DNA of 64,000 nt from Candidatus Krumholzibacteriia bacterium (lineage in GTDB: Bacteria; Krumholzibacteriota; Krumholzibacteriia; JAJRXK01). The notes under the pieces are model-generated. The model worked only from the letters and a program-made list of their open reading frames with translations. It was not told where the DNA came from and made no database searches. The stretch lies in contig DATFKK010000075.1 of NCBI GenBank assembly GCA_035268685.1, forward strand, positions 1 to 64,000, written 5' to 3'. Shown piece after piece: positions 6,951 to 16,481 of this stretch (positions within the stretch are counted from its first letter, which is position 1; every line of letters begins with the position of its first letter). Made by a program: the position numbers and the translations under genes.

Positions 6951-8789
6951 GTGAACACATATGAACGGAAGGGCCACGGGCCCTTCGTCCGGATCGTCGT
7001 CTTCGTCCTCGTCCTGATCGTCGCTCCTTCTGCCTCCGCCCGGCTGCTCTTCGACTTCGAAGGGCCGTACCTGACCGAGCCCGGCCGGTCGCTCAAGGAC
7101 CACGCGATCGTGCGATCGGGCGACACCTGGCACTGTTTCTACACCCGCGGACTGTTCTTCGGGGAGGGCACGAACCAGGAGACCGCGCTCGGCCACGCGA
7201 TCTCGAACGATCTGCGGACGTGGTCGCGGCAACCCACCGTCCTTCCGGTGGTGCCGTCGTCGTGGGAGGACACCGCAGTGTGGGCTCCCAGTGTCGTGCC
7301 CACACCCGACGGCAGCGGTTGGACCATGCTGTACACCGGCGTGACCGACTTCCTCGTGCAGCGCATGGGCCGCGCCACGTCGTCCGATCTGTTCGACTGG
7401 AGTCGGCCGAGCTTCGACCCCGCGCTCGAGCCCGACCCGGCCGTCTACTACTGGTCGCCCTCGATCCAGTTCCTGAGTGCCTTCCGCGACCCGTTCGTGT
7501 TCGAGCACGACGGGGTCTACCACGCGGTCAACACGGTATTGCTCCGGGACGAGACGCTCGACACCGGCTTCCGGGGCGCGATCCACCACGCCACGAGCAA
7601 CGATCTGACGAACTGGACGCCCCTCGATCCGTTGGCGGTGAACGAGAACGGGACCGAGGGCGTGGCACGGGAGATCGAGTCGGTCCAGGTGGTCGAGGCG
7701 GCGGCGCAGTGGAACCTGTTCTTCACCTATTCGCGGGTCGACGGCGTGTACTGGATGCGCAGCGACTCGCTCGCGGCGGGCTGGGACTTCTCCACCGCGC
7801 AGGTGATCGACGACGGCGTGGGTGCCGAGCTCACTCCGTTGTCGGACGACGACTTCCTCTTCACGCGCTACACGTCGGAGCAGCACGCGGCCGGGCATCC
7901 CGCGCCCGAGACGACCTTCTTCGTGATCCGCGCGGATACGCTGCGGTTCGACGCGCAGGGCGTGCCGGAGATCATTCCCTCCGACGTCCTGGCGGACGAG
8001 TGGCCGGAACGCGAGGGCACGGCCTTCGGCGTGGCGCCGATCTTCGGCGACAACGCCCTGGAGCGGGGAGAGCCCGCCACCCGGCCGATCGGTCACGGGC
8101 ACCTGAACAGCCGCGAGGCCTACGGAGGGCCGCTGTCGGGGCAGGGCACGATCGGAGAGGCCCGTGCTTCGGCGGCCACCGGCCGGATCCGGTCGGTGTG
8201 GTTCGCGATCGAGCCCACCGACTCGCTGCTCACCTTCCAGTTCTGCGGTACGGCCGACCCCGGCTGTCGGGTGGAACTCGTGGAGCGACTGAGTGCCGAT
8301 GGCGAACCGCTCTCGACGGCCGTGCGCCGCACGGAGCAGGGCAACGGTCTCGAGTCGCTGGCCACGACGAGCTGGGACGTGAGCGATCTCCGCGGCGCCA
8401 CGGTCCGTCTCGAGTTGATCGACGAGTCGGAGACGGGCTGGGTCGCGCTCGACTACGTGCAGCTGCTGAGCGCGTCGGCGATCGCCGTGTCGGCTCCGGC
8501 GCAGGTCTCGTGGTTGATCGAGGACCTGGCGGTCGCTCCGAATCCCTTCAATCCGCGCACGCGGATCGCCTTCGGCCTGCGCGAACGGGCGCCGGTGGAC
8601 CTGCGGATCGTCGATCTGCGAGGGCGCTCCGTCCGAACGGTCGCCCTGGGCGATCTGCCCGCCGGTGAGCACGGCTGGACGTGGGACGGCACCGATCACC
8701 GCGGTGGTGCGGTGGCCAGTGGCACGTACCTCGTCCACGTCCGGGCCGCCGGTCAGCAACGCGTGGTCCGCGTGACGCTGGTGCGCTGA
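6951..8789 (+). CDS. Secreted glycosidase-like beta-propeller protein with FlgD-like sorting domain
   Basis: A 612-residue secreted protein. After a signal peptide (to about residue 31, ending APSASA) comes a five-bladed propeller like those of glycoside hydrolase families 43, 32 and 68, with SLKDHAIV near residue 48 and FRDPFVFEHDGVYH near residue 180 matching the RDP motifs that carry catalytic acids in those families. A beta-sandwich-like region follows. The last 90 residues (VAPNPFNPRTRIAF through GTYLVHVRA) are a FlgD-like Ig domain of the type used as an export or sorting tag in FCB-group bacteria. Function is probably polysaccharide cleavage or binding outside the cell. The GTG start has a weak ribosome-binding site. 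Confidence 0.82.
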   Translation: MNTYERKGHGPFVRIVVFVLVLIVAPSASARLLFDFEGPYLTEPGRSLKDHAIVRSGDTWHCFYTRGLFFGEGTNQETALGHAISNDLRTWSRQPTVLPVVPSSWEDTAVWAPSVVPTPDGSGWTMLYTGVTDFLVQRMGRATSSDLFDWSRPSFDPALEPDPAVYYWSPSIQFLSAFRDPFVFEHDGVYHAVNTVLLRDETLDTGFRGAIHHATSNDLTNWTPLDPLAVNENGTEGVAREIESVQVVEAAAQWNLFFTYSRVDGVYWMRSDSLAAGWDFSTAQVIDDGVGAELTPLSDDDFLFTRYTSEQHAAGHPAPETTFFVIRADTLRFDAQGVPEIIPSDVLADEWPEREGTAFGVAPIFGDNALERGEPATRPIGHGHLNSREAYGGPLSGQGTIGEARASAATGRIRSVWFAIEPTDSLLTFQFCGTADPGCRVELVERLSADGEPLSTAVRRTEQGNGLESLATTSWDVSDLRGATVRLELIDESETGWVALDYVQLLSASAIAVSAPAQVSWLIEDLAVAPNPFNPRTRIAFGLRERAPVDLRIVDLRGRSVRTVALGDLPAGEHGWTWDGTDHRGGAVASGTYLVHVRAAGQQRVVRVTLVR

Positions 8790-8811
8790 CCCCGGAGCGC
8801 ACTCTTCGGCA

Positions 8812-8849
8812 CGAACGAGCCCGTCGGCGTCCACCGGCGGGCTCGTTCG
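8812..8849. terminator. Bidirectional hairpin terminator
   Basis: CGAACGAGCCCG (8812-8823) and CGGGCTCGTTCG (8838-8849) form a perfect 12-pair stem between two converging genes. There is no run of T on either side, so it may act by structure alone or with Rho. Confidence 0.7.
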
Positions 8850-8873
8850 GTCTCACGAAGGTCGGCGTGGCTC

Positions 8874-11003
8874 TCAGAACTCGAGGAGACGGCGCGCTTC
8901 CTTCGCCACGTCCTCGGTCTGGGGCAGGATGAAGTCCTCGCTGTCGGGCTGGTAGGCCACCGGCGTGTCGATGGCGGCCACGCGGCCGACGGGGGCATCG
9001 AGGAACTCGAAGAGTTCGTCCGCGACGAAGGACACGACCTCGGCGCCGAATCCGAAGCTCTTGTTGTCCTCGTAGACCACCAGGCAGCGGTTGGTCTTCT
9101 CCACCGACGCGGCGACGGCCTCGTGGTCCCATGGCGAGAGCGACCGTAGGTCGAGGATCTCGCAGGAGACGCCCTCCTTGTCGAGTTCCTTGGCCGCCAG
9201 CTCGCAGCGGCGGAGGGTGGCTCCGTAGGTGACGATCGTCAGGTCCTCGCCCTCGCGGTGCATGCGGGCCTTGCCGAAGGGGACGGTGTAGTCGGGGCCG
9301 GGGTAGGTGCCCTTGCCGTGCGGCTGGCGGTAGAGGTGCTTGTGTTCGAGGAACATGACCGGGTCGTCGCACCGGATCGCGGTCCGCAGCAGACCCGCCG
9401 CGTCGATCGCGTTCGACGGCATCACGACGCGCACGCCAGGCAGATGGGTGAAGAGGTTCACGCCACTCTGCGAGTGGTAGATCGCGCCTCCCTGCAGGTA
9501 GCCACCCGAGGCGACGCGCACGACCATCGGCGACGAGAAATGCCCGAAGCTGCGCCAGCGCATCATGGCCATTTCGTTCTTCAGCTGCATGTAGGCGGGC
9601 CAGATGTAGTCGTAGAACTGGATCTCGACGACGGGCTTCAGGCCGCGGACGGCCATACCCACGGCGCGTCCGACGATGTTCGCCTCGGCCAGCGGCGAGT
9701 TGAACACGCGGTGGCTGCCGTAGAGGGCCTGCAGTCCGTGGGTGGCCTTGAACACGCCGCCCTTACCCTTCACGCGCTCGAGGGCGTCCTCGTTCGTGGC
9801 GTCGGCGACGTCCTCGCCGAAGACCACGACGTTCGGGTTCACGCCCATCTCGTCCTTCAGCACCTGGTTGATCGCGTCGAGCATGTAGACCTCGCGACCC
9901 CCCGTCTGCGGTTCGGCCTCGAAGTCCGGCCCGGTGGGGTCGACGTCCTCGCTGTAGAGGTGCAGGAAGACGTGCTCGGGCGTGTGCTTCTCGTGGCGCT
10001 GCGCGCGCTCGGAGGAGTCCACGACCTCGGTGCGCCACTCGGCCTCGTGGGTCTCGAGTTCCTCGGTCGTGGCGACCCCGCGTTCGATCAGCAGTTTCCG
10101 CAGCCGCGGAATCGGATCGAGCTTCGCCTGCTCGGCCAGTTCCTCCTCGGTGCGGTACATGCGCTCGTCGTCACTCATCGAGTGGGAGTACGGCCGCACG
10201 CAGGTGGCGCGGACCAGGGCCGGGCCCTTCCGCGCGCGGCAGTGCTCGGCGGCGCGCTGCATGGCCGCGTAGCTGGCCTCGAAGTCGTTGCCGTCGACGT
10301 CGACGACCTCGAGGTTCGGGAAGTCGGCCACCTGTTCGTGGATCGGTACGCCGGCGATCTGCACGCTGCGCGGAACGCTGATCGCGTAGCCGTTGTCCTC
10401 GACCAGGATCAGCACCGGCAGCTTCATGTTGCAGGCGCTGTTCAGTGCCTCCCAGAACTCACCCTCGCTGATCGAACCGTCGCCGATCGACATGTACACG
10501 ACCTCGTCGTCCTCGAAGTCGCTGGCGGTCTTCCGCGCGTCCTCGACCATCTCGAGGTAGCGGCCCGCCTCGGCCGCACCCACGGCGTGCAGCGCGTGCA
10601 TGCCCGTGCAGCTGCTCTTCGAGATGATGTTCAGTGCCTCGTGGCCCCAGTGGGCGGGCATCTGCCGGCCGCCGCTGTTCGGATCCTCGACCGCGCCCAC
10701 GCCCTGCATGAACATCTCCTCGGCGGTCATGCCGAGCTGCAGGCACAGCGCGCGGTCACGGTAGTAGGGCAGGAACCAGTCGTGGGCGGGCTCGAGCACC
10801 ATGCCCGCGGCCGTGAGAATCGCCTCGTGGCCGGCGCCGGAGATCTGGAAGTAGTACAGGTTCTTCCGCTTGAGCTTGATCTCCTCGTCGTCGATGGCCC
10901 GGGACATCACCATGTTCCGGTAGGCCGCCAGGAGCTGCTCGTTCGTCGGGTCGGCGGAGGCGGTGTTCTTCGTCGACTTCGTGTTGCTCACGATGACTCC
11001 CAT
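8874..11003 (-). CDS. Branched-chain 2-oxoacid dehydrogenase E1, fused alpha and beta subunits
   Basis: A thiamine-diphosphate-dependent E1 that decarboxylates 2-oxoacids derived from leucine, isoleucine and valine (or pyruvate) and passes the acyl group to lipoyl E2. Residues about 20-340 are the alpha half, with the ThDP motif [15 protein letters not shown]...VEDNGYAIS; residues about 375-705 are the beta half, with [21 protein letters not shown] and VIYDL-like C-terminal blocks. In many bacteria these are two genes; the single-chain form is known in Bacteroidetes and relatives. ATG 11003 is annotated, but GTG 10991 with GGGAG five bases upstream is equally good. A -10-like TATACT lies at 11164-11159. 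No E2 or E3 is nearby. Confidence 0.9.
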   Translation of the reverse strand: MGVIVSNTKSTKNTASADPTNEQLLAAYRNMVMSRAIDDEEIKLKRKNLYYFQISGAGHEAILTAAGMVLEPAHDWFLPYYRDRALCLQLGMTAEEMFMQGVGAVEDPNSGGRQMPAHWGHEALNIISKSSCTGMHALHAVGAAEAGRYLEMVEDARKTASDFEDDEVVYMSIGDGSISEGEFWEALNSACNMKLPVLILVEDNGYAISVPRSVQIAGVPIHEQVADFPNLEVVDVDGNDFEASYAAMQRAAEHCRARKGPALVRATCVRPYSHSMSDDERMYRTEEELAEQAKLDPIPRLRKLLIERGVATTEELETHEAEWRTEVVDSSERAQRHEKHTPEHVFLHLYSEDVDPTGPDFEAEPQTGGREVYMLDAINQVLKDEMGVNPNVVVFGEDVADATNEDALERVKGKGGVFKATHGLQALYGSHRVFNSPLAEANIVGRAVGMAVRGLKPVVEIQFYDYIWPAYMQLKNEMAMMRWRSFGHFSSPMVVRVASGGYLQGGAIYHSQSGVNLFTHLPGVRVVMPSNAIDAAGLLRTAIRCDDPVMFLEHKHLYRQPHGKGTYPGPDYTVPFGKARMHREGEDLTIVTYGATLRRCELAAKELDKEGVSCEILDLRSLSPWDHEAVAASVEKTNRCLVVYEDNKSFGFGAEVVSFVADELFEFLDAPVGRVAAIDTPVAYQPDSEDFILPQTEDVAKEARRLLEF

Positions 11004-11198
11004 CTCGAGCGGTCTGTTGGGCCGGGGAACGGGGGCCCGGAGTTCGGGTCTCGCGTGCGGAGGCGAGAGGGTCGCGGCGCGTGGCGCGGATCCGGCCACG
11101 TGGAGTCGCCGTCCGCCCGGGAACGCATCGGTGTCCCGGACGCGGTGGACGATGTCACAGTATAGGACTCCGCGACGACGTCGCGATGTCCGTGTCGG

Positions 11199-11840
11199 TC
11201 AGCGTTTCGACGCCCAGCTGTCCAGATCTTGACTGGTGCGCAGCCATTCGCCGTAGCTCCTGGCCTCCTGGCTGCTCCCGAAGTAGCCCACGCGGACCCG
11301 GTAGACGGGGTCTCCCTGGTCGGCGCTGGCCATCTGGACGTGGGCGTCGATGCCGCGGCGCGCGAGTTCCTCGACCCGTCGGTCGGCGTTGCCACGCGAC
11401 GAGAAGCTCCCCACGTTCAACACCCATTCGCCCTGGGACGCGGGCTCGATCCCGGTGCCCGTCTCGACACGCTGCGGAGCGCGTTCCTCGACGGCCTCTT
11501 CGGGCACCGGCGGTGGTGGCGTGATCTCCGACCGGGCGGCGGGCTCGGAGTCGTCGACGATCCTGGTCTCGGCGCGTGGATTCGCCGGCTCGCCGAGACC
11601 CGAGACGTCCGTTCCCCCGGATCCGTTCACGTCCGCGGCCACCGGCGGCTCTTCGGACGTCGGGCTCACGGCGTCGTCCGAGGCCTGTGTGGTCGTGCGC
11701 GGCGTGAGCGACGTTCCGTCCATCGGATCGGTCTGTTCGCCTCGGGGCCAGAAGAGGAAGGCGGCCACGAAGAAGATGACGATGGCCACGCCGCCGTAGA
11801 CCAGGGGGCGGCGGTCAGGGGTCTCCAGTGGATCGTTCAC
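11199..11840 (-). CDS. SPOR-domain membrane protein
   Basis: A 213-residue single-pass membrane protein. One helix (VYGGVAIVIFFVAAFLF) spans about residues 14-30, followed by a long Pro/Thr/Glu-rich linker that would cross the periplasm, and a SPOR domain over the last 75 residues (EWVLNVGSFSSRGNADRRVE...YRVRVGYFGSSQEA). SPOR domains bind denuded peptidoglycan at the division septum, so a role in division or cell-wall remodelling is likely. The start is GTG 11840, with GGAGG seven bases upstream. The gene lies upstream of the E1 fusion on the same strand with about 200 bases between them. Confidence 0.85.
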   Translation of the reverse strand: MNDPLETPDRRPLVYGGVAIVIFFVAAFLFWPRGEQTDPMDGTSLTPRTTTQASDDAVSPTSEEPPVAADVNGSGGTDVSGLGEPANPRAETRIVDDSEPAARSEITPPPPVPEEAVEERAPQRVETGTGIEPASQGEWVLNVGSFSSRGNADRRVEELARRGIDAHVQMASADQGDPVYRVRVGYFGSSQEARSYGEWLRTSQDLDSWASKR

Positions 11841-11972
11841 GGTCGAACCTCCGGGGTCGGACCCGCACGCGGGACCGAGCTTGCGGCGCGTCGTGCGCGT
11901 GCCTGCACGCGCCACGACGGGATCGCGACGTCGACGGGAGGTCGTGGGGCGGGTGTCCCCGTCATTGTCGGT

Positions 11973-12761
11973 CTACGCCGCCGGCTCCCGGCCGTCAAGC
12001 ACGGCGAGCCCGAGGCCCACGCACAGCAACCAGCGTTTCTGGGCGATCGGACTCTCGAAGGCCTGCGCGGTCTCGAGGCGCACGGGCAATCCCTCGGCGT
12101 TCATGCGGGGCCGGCGCACCTCGTCGGCGCGATCACTGCGCTGGAAGCTGAGGACACGACCGTTCTCGCGGAGCATGGGGACCCCGAGGTCCAGAGCGTC
12201 GTTCGGGGCCAGGCGCTTGACCACGACCACGTCGCAGGTGTTCGCGTTGTGCCGCGCGAAGTCCTCGTGCGACTGGGCGTGCACGTGCAGGTTGCGCAGG
12301 CCGTAGAGGTTCGTGACCCGTCGCCACCACCACAGCCGTTTCCGGTCGGGCTCGACCAGGTGGAAGGGCTGGTCGGGGTGGAGGATGGCCAGTAGCAAGG
12401 CGTTGATGCCCCAGCCGTTGCCCAGTTCGACGATCCGCGGGGGGATCTTCTCGATCGTCGGCTCGGGCGGTGTCTCGGGTGCCTCTTCGCCGTCGGGCAC
12501 CGGTTCGGGCGTGACCTCGACCTCGCGCGGACGCAGGAGCGGTTCCATCCACAGGGCGGTTTCGAGATCCTCGGCGATCATGGCCGCGATGTCGGCTCCA
12601 CTGCGCCCCTGGAACAGCTCGCGCGGGAGGACCGTGACCCCGTACTCGAGGATCTCCTCGCCCATGTCGTGGGCGAGGGCGCGGAGTTGCTCGTCGTTCT
12701 CGATCACCGGGGCGAGCCCGCCGTCGAGACGGCGCAGGATCGCGTCGGGGGTGACGTTCAT
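11973..12761 (-). CDS. RsmG-like SAM-dependent methyltransferase
   Basis: A 262-residue protein whose second half looks like RsmG, the methyltransferase that makes m7G527 in 16S rRNA: IVELGNGWGINALLLAILHPD followed by HLVEPDRKRLWWWRRVT and LYGLRNLHVHAQSHEDF reproduces the RsmG order of SAM loop, acidic residue and helix. It departs from RsmG in carrying a Pro/Glu-rich insert at about residues 80-108 before the SAM loop and in having NGWG where RsmG has SGAG. It may be a second or diverged RsmG, or a protein of other specificity. The ATG at 12761 has GGAAGGG upstream and a promoter at 12853-12881. Confidence 0.65.
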   Translation of the reverse strand: MNVTPDAILRRLDGGLAPVIENDEQLRALAHDMGEEILEYGVTVLPRELFQGRSGADIAAMIAEDLETALWMEPLLRPREVEVTPEPVPDGEEAPETPPEPTIEKIPPRIVELGNGWGINALLLAILHPDQPFHLVEPDRKRLWWWRRVTNLYGLRNLHVHAQSHEDFARHNANTCDVVVVKRLAPNDALDLGVPMLRENGRVLSFQRSDRADEVRRPRMNAEGLPVRLETAQAFESPIAQKRWLLCVGLGLAVLDGREPAA

Positions 12762-12852
12762 GCCGACCCTTCCTGGCCCGGCCTCGGTCGGCCGGTGGCC
12801 ACGGGGAAACGCTGCACCCACGCGAGGCCGGCGGGTGCACAGGACCGAGCGC

Positions 12853-12881
12853 AGGCTATGCACGGTGCACTGCCGCAACAA
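12853..12881 (-). promoter_or_regulatory. Candidate promoter of the RsmG-like gene
   Basis: On the minus strand TTGTTG (12881-12876), 17 bases, TAGCCT (12858-12853). The -10 is identical to that of trpS. Confidence 0.5.
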
Positions 12882-12950
12882 GTGAAGAGCTGTGACGGTC
12901 GAGCCCGCGGGTCCGTGCGCAGAGGGCCGAGTGCTGCTACCGTGCGCGCC

Positions 12951-13601
12951 ATGGATCCGCGGTGCATTCTCTTCGACCTCGACGGGACCCTGGTCGATTC
13001 CGTGGGCGATCTGACGGCGGCGGCCAACGTCGTCCGCGCCGAGCACGGACTCGAAACCCTCCCCGAGGAAACGGTCGCGGCCCACGTCGGCGACGGGGCC
13101 CGCAAGCTCGTGGAACGTGCCTTCTCCGACCTCGACGGTCTCGACGTCGATTCGGTCCTCGAGCGCTTCCGGGCCGTGTACCTCGACCACTGCACGGAGC
13201 GCACGCTTCCCTATCCCGGGGTGAACGCCGCCCTGGAGGCCCTGCGTTCGATCCCGATGGGGATCGTCAGCAACAAGCCGCAGGAGATGTGCGAGCGCAT
13301 CACCGTTGCCCTGGGTCTGTCCGACTGGATCGACGCCGTCGTCGGGGCGCGGCGCGGGGTGGCGGTGAAGCCCGCTCCAGCCCTGCTCGAACTCGCTCTC
13401 GACGAGCTGGGCGTCACCGGACGCGACGCCTCGATCTGGATGGTCGGCGACAGTGCCAACGACGTCCGCAGCGGCCGGAGTCTCGGGGCGACCACGGTCG
13501 GGGTGACCTATGGCATCGGTGACGTCGAGATCATGCGGGCGGCCGGGCCGACGCACGTGATCGATCGCATGGAGCGATTGGTCCCCCTCGTGCGAGGCTG
13601 A
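12951..13601 (+). CDS. gph: Phosphoglycolate phosphatase-like HAD hydrolase
   Basis: A 216-residue haloacid-dehalogenase-type phosphatase, closest in form to phosphoglycolate phosphatase, which salvages 2-phosphoglycolate from DNA repair. Motif I is FDLDGTLVDS at residues 8-17, motif II the serine in GIVSNK, motif III a lysine in GVAVKPAP, and motif IV GDSANDV. The helical cap sits between motifs I and II. The start ATG 12951 has no ribosome-binding site, and a weak -10-like TACCGT lies only eight bases upstream, so translation may be leaderless. Related enzymes such as pyrophosphatase PpaX share this architecture, so the exact substrate is inferred. Confidence 0.82.
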   Translation: MDPRCILFDLDGTLVDSVGDLTAAANVVRAEHGLETLPEETVAAHVGDGARKLVERAFSDLDGLDVDSVLERFRAVYLDHCTERTLPYPGVNAALEALRSIPMGIVSNKPQEMCERITVALGLSDWIDAVVGARRGVAVKPAPALLELALDELGVTGRDASIWMVGDSANDVRSGRSLGATTVGVTYGIGDVEIMRAAGPTHVIDRMERLVPLVRG

Positions 13602-14063
13602 GACTCGCCCTTCTTCCGGTCCGCTTCGCCGCGCGGTCTTTCCATCGCGACTGAACCATCTTCACCGAGGCCTCGTGTCCAGTGGGCCGGACACCGTCCC
13701 GGACCCCGGGCACTCCGATGCGCGGTCCGGCATTGGGTTGTGGTGATCTTCCACATCGGCGGTTCGTGGTAGGGATCCATAACTGATTCCTTGGCAGTGA
13801 GTTGAAGATTCATCCGGAAAAGCTTGCCGGTCCGCGCGTGGTCTGGCCCCGCCTTCGCTATGGCGTACGGGCGGGAGGCCGGGTCTCCCGCGCGTCGGAG
13901 GTCGGGGTCCAGGGGCTGCTTAATGGGAGGCGGGCGGCTCGAGGACACCGGCGGACCGTGGATCGGACCCGGTCTCCCGCTTCGTGCGCTCCAATCGGCA
14001 CGAGAGCGAGGCCCCACCGGACGGTGGGGCCTCCACTTCGTTCGATTCCCGGGGTGGGCCGCG
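13602..14063. other. Intergenic region between converging genes
   Basis: No gene can be supported here. The stretch from about 13730 to 13830 is visibly richer in A and T than its surroundings. A leftward frame beginning with ATG at about 13774-13772 has AAGGA upstream, but it lacks recognisable composition or similarity. A strong hairpin lies at 14008-14033. Confidence 0.5.
14008..14033. terminator. Hairpin with GGAC loop
   Basis: GAGGCCCCACC (14008-14018), loop GGAC, GGTGGGGCCTC (14023-14033): a perfect 11-pair stem 30 bases past the end of the leftward DoxX gene. There is no T tract. It could end transcription from either side. Confidence 0.65.
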
Positions 14064-14498
14064 TCACGAGGCGGCGTGCGGCGCCTCGGCCGTGCGCAGC
14101 AGCTGGTTCAGCATCGGGATCCGGTTCCGACGCACCCAGGCGACCGTGAGGCCGGCGGCCAGCCCGACCAGGGCCAGGATGAACAGGGACGGATCTCCGT
14201 TGTAGACGACGCCGAGGATCGTCAGGTGGGCCAGCACGGCGCCGGTCAGGATTCCGGCGGTCAGCAGCCCTCCGATCGCGGCCGTCCGCGGCACCAGCAG
14301 CAGCACGACGGCCATGGCCTCGAGCGCTCCGAGCGTGAGGCGGCCGTAGGCTCCGGCACCGAGTGTCTCGAAGAGGGCGATGGTTTCGGGCGCTCCGACC
14401 AGCTTGGGCACTGCGGCCATGCCGAGGATGGCGGCGCCGACGATCTGGGCGGTCCAACTGACGGTGCGAGTGGTGCGGCTCGGCGTCGAAGCGTTCAT
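14064..14498 (-). CDS. DoxX-family membrane protein
   Basis: A 144-residue integral membrane protein with four predicted helices (about residues 11-32, 50-70, 76-98 and 104-125), in the pattern of DoxX/DoxD-like proteins: an early AAVPKLVG segment, then [27 protein letters not shown]. Some DoxX proteins work with thiol or quinone redox systems, but most are uncharacterised. The ATG at 14498 is preceded by AAGGAAGGG. It is a single-gene unit between hairpins at 14008-14033 and 14609-14638. No neighbour suggests a specific substrate. Confidence 0.75.
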   Translation of the reverse strand: MNASTPSRTTRTVSWTAQIVGAAILGMAAVPKLVGAPETIALFETLGAGAYGRLTLGALEAMAVVLLLVPRTAAIGGLLTAGILTGAVLAHLTILGVVYNGDPSLFILALVGLAAGLTVAWVRRNRIPMLNQLLRTAEAPHAAS

Positions 14499-14608
14499 GG
14501 TTCCCTTCCTTCGTTCGTTCTCGGGTCTTCGTCTCGATGTCTTCACCCGGAGGTACGCCGGCCTCGGTTCGGTGGGACACCACCGAACGTCAACTCGATG
14601 TCACGACG

Positions 14609-14638
14609 ACGACCCCGGGCCGTCCGGCCCGGGGTCGT
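14609..14638 (-). terminator. Terminator of the fad operon
   Basis: A perfect 13-pair stem (14609-14621 with 14626-14638) with a four-base loop, read GGAC on the transcribed minus strand. It begins 33 bases after the fadE stop codon. Confidence 0.7.
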
Positions 14639-14670
14639 GTCCCGACGGAATCGTCCACCCGGAATGCGAC

Positions 14671-16458
14671 TCAGGGCTTGACCGCGTAGGTCCCCTGCTC
14701 CACGAGCTGCTTCGCGATGCGACGCCGCACGCTCGCGGTGTCGATCGGATCGCTCACCTTGGTGAAGCGCTTCAGTCCGGCGAGCTGCACGCGCAGGTCG
14801 TCGCCCTCGCTGGTGTGCGCCAGCGCCTGGCTGCCGGCGTCGAGCACGCGGTGGGTGGTGCGCTGGATCAGCACGTCGACCATGTCCTTCGCCAGCGTGG
14901 CGTCCTCGCCGGCGCTCTCGATCTTGCGCGCGCGCAGGACGGCGCTCTCGAGCGCGAAGGTGTCGATGACCATGTCGGCCAGCCACGACAGGACCTCCTG
15001 CTCCTTCTGGATCGACGGACCGTACTTCAGGGCGGCCACGCCGCTGACGAGCAGGATCGCCTTCTTGGCGCGCTCGACCTGGTCCATGGCGTCGTCGAAG
15101 GTGCCCTTCTCGGTGCCGTTGGAGAAGTCGGGCACGGACAGGAGCGCGTCCTGCACCTGCTTGGCCGCGGCCATCAGGGGCAGCTCGCCCTTCATGGCCC
15201 GCTTCAGGAGCATGCCGACGGTGACCATGCGGTTGATCTCGTTGGTGCCCTCGTACAGGCGGTTGATGCGCGCGTCGCGGAAGTAGCGTTCGGCCGGGTA
15301 GTCCTCGACGTAACCGTAGCCGCCGAAGACCTGCACGCACTCGTCGACGCAGACGTCGAGCACCTCGCTGCCGAGCACCTTGAGGATGGCGCACTCGATC
15401 GAGTGGTCGTCGATGGCCTTGATCACCTCGCGGTCGTGGTTCTCGGCCGCGGGATCGATGGCGGCGATGGCCTGGTCGAGCAGTCCGGCGGTGCGGTAGG
15501 CCGCGCTCTCGGCGGCGAAGGTCAGCGCGGCCATGTCGGCGATCTTGCCCTGGATCAGCGGGAAGTCGGTGATCGGCTGGCCGAACTGCATGCGGTCACG
15601 GCCATACCGGATCGAGTCCTCCACGCAGACCTTCGCACCGCCGACGGCGCCCACGCCGAGCTTGAAGCGCCCCACGTTGAGCACGTTGAAGGCGATCACG
15701 TGGCCCTTGCCGACCTCGCCGAGGAGGTTCGCCTCGGGGATGCGCGCGTCCTGCATGATGAGCGAGCGCGTGCTGCTGCCGCGGATGCCCATCTTGCGCT
15801 CCTCGGCGCCGGTGCTCACGCCCAGGATGTCGGCGGGAAGGAGGAAGCAGCTGAAGTGCTCGCCGTCGACCTTGGCGAAGACGATGAACAGGTCGGCGAA
15901 GGCGGCGTTGGTGATGAACTGCTTCTCGCCGTTGAGCACCCACTCGCCGTCGTCGAGCTTCGCGGTGGCCTTGGCGGCGAGGGCGTCGCTGCCGCTCGAC
16001 TGTTCGGTCAGCGCGTAGGCACCGATCTTCTCGCCGGTGGCCAGCTTCGGCAGCCACTCCTGCTTCTGCTCCTCGGTGCCGAAGTACACGATCGGCAGGG
16101 TGCCGATGCCGGTGTGCGCGCCGTGGGTCACGTTGAAGCTGCCGCCACGCGCGAGGCTCTCGACGAGCAGCATGGTGCTGGTCTTCGGGACGTCGAGGCC
16201 GCCGTAGGTCTCGGGCACGTCGGTCGACAGCAGACCGATCTCGCCGGCCTTCTTCACCAGCTTCACCATGAGGCCCTCTTCCTTGGCCTCGAGCTGGTCG
16301 ACGACGGGTTCGATCTCGTTGGCCACGAACTCGCGCGTGGTCTGCGCCAGCAGCAGGGCCTCCTGGTCGAAGTCCTCGGGCGTGAAGACCTGGTCGGGGT
16401 CGGGGGTCTCGACGAGGAAGCTTCCGCCCTTGAAGCGGGTCTTGCTCTCGGTGCTCAC
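14671..16458 (-). CDS. fadE: Acyl-CoA dehydrogenase (FadE type)
   Basis: An FAD-dependent acyl-CoA dehydrogenase that makes the first double bond in fatty-acid beta-oxidation. The 595-residue length, with a C-terminal extension beyond the usual 380-residue core, matches the very-long-chain type and Bacillus subtilis FadE (YusJ). Signatures include [25 protein letters not shown], and the C-terminal flavoprotein block [23 protein letters not shown] with the active-site YEGTNEINR. The start is GTG 16458, with GGAGGAG about six bases upstream. It is the last gene of the operon fadN-fadA-fadE, 23 bases after the thiolase gene, and is followed by a strong hairpin. Confidence 0.93.
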   Translation of the reverse strand: MSTESKTRFKGGSFLVETPDPDQVFTPEDFDQEALLLAQTTREFVANEIEPVVDQLEAKEEGLMVKLVKKAGEIGLLSTDVPETYGGLDVPKTSTMLLVESLARGGSFNVTHGAHTGIGTLPIVYFGTEEQKQEWLPKLATGEKIGAYALTEQSSGSDALAAKATAKLDDGEWVLNGEKQFITNAAFADLFIVFAKVDGEHFSCFLLPADILGVSTGAEERKMGIRGSSTRSLIMQDARIPEANLLGEVGKGHVIAFNVLNVGRFKLGVGAVGGAKVCVEDSIRYGRDRMQFGQPITDFPLIQGKIADMAALTFAAESAAYRTAGLLDQAIAAIDPAAENHDREVIKAIDDHSIECAILKVLGSEVLDVCVDECVQVFGGYGYVEDYPAERYFRDARINRLYEGTNEINRMVTVGMLLKRAMKGELPLMAAAKQVQDALLSVPDFSNGTEKGTFDDAMDQVERAKKAILLVSGVAALKYGPSIQKEQEVLSWLADMVIDTFALESAVLRARKIESAGEDATLAKDMVDVLIQRTTHRVLDAGSQALAHTSEGDDLRVQLAGLKRFTKVSDPIDTASVRRRIAKQLVEQGTYAVKP

Positions 16459-16481
16459 GTTGGTCTCCTCCTCGTGGTGGT

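Noticed and set aside
9258-11165. A 635-codon plus-strand frame
   Set aside because: It is antisense to the E1 fusion and has no motif.
13508-14017. A possible small leftward gene between gph and DoxX
   Set aside because: A fair ribosome-binding site precedes one ATG, but the protein is Arg/Gly/Pro-rich with no similarity, and it overlaps the end of gph.
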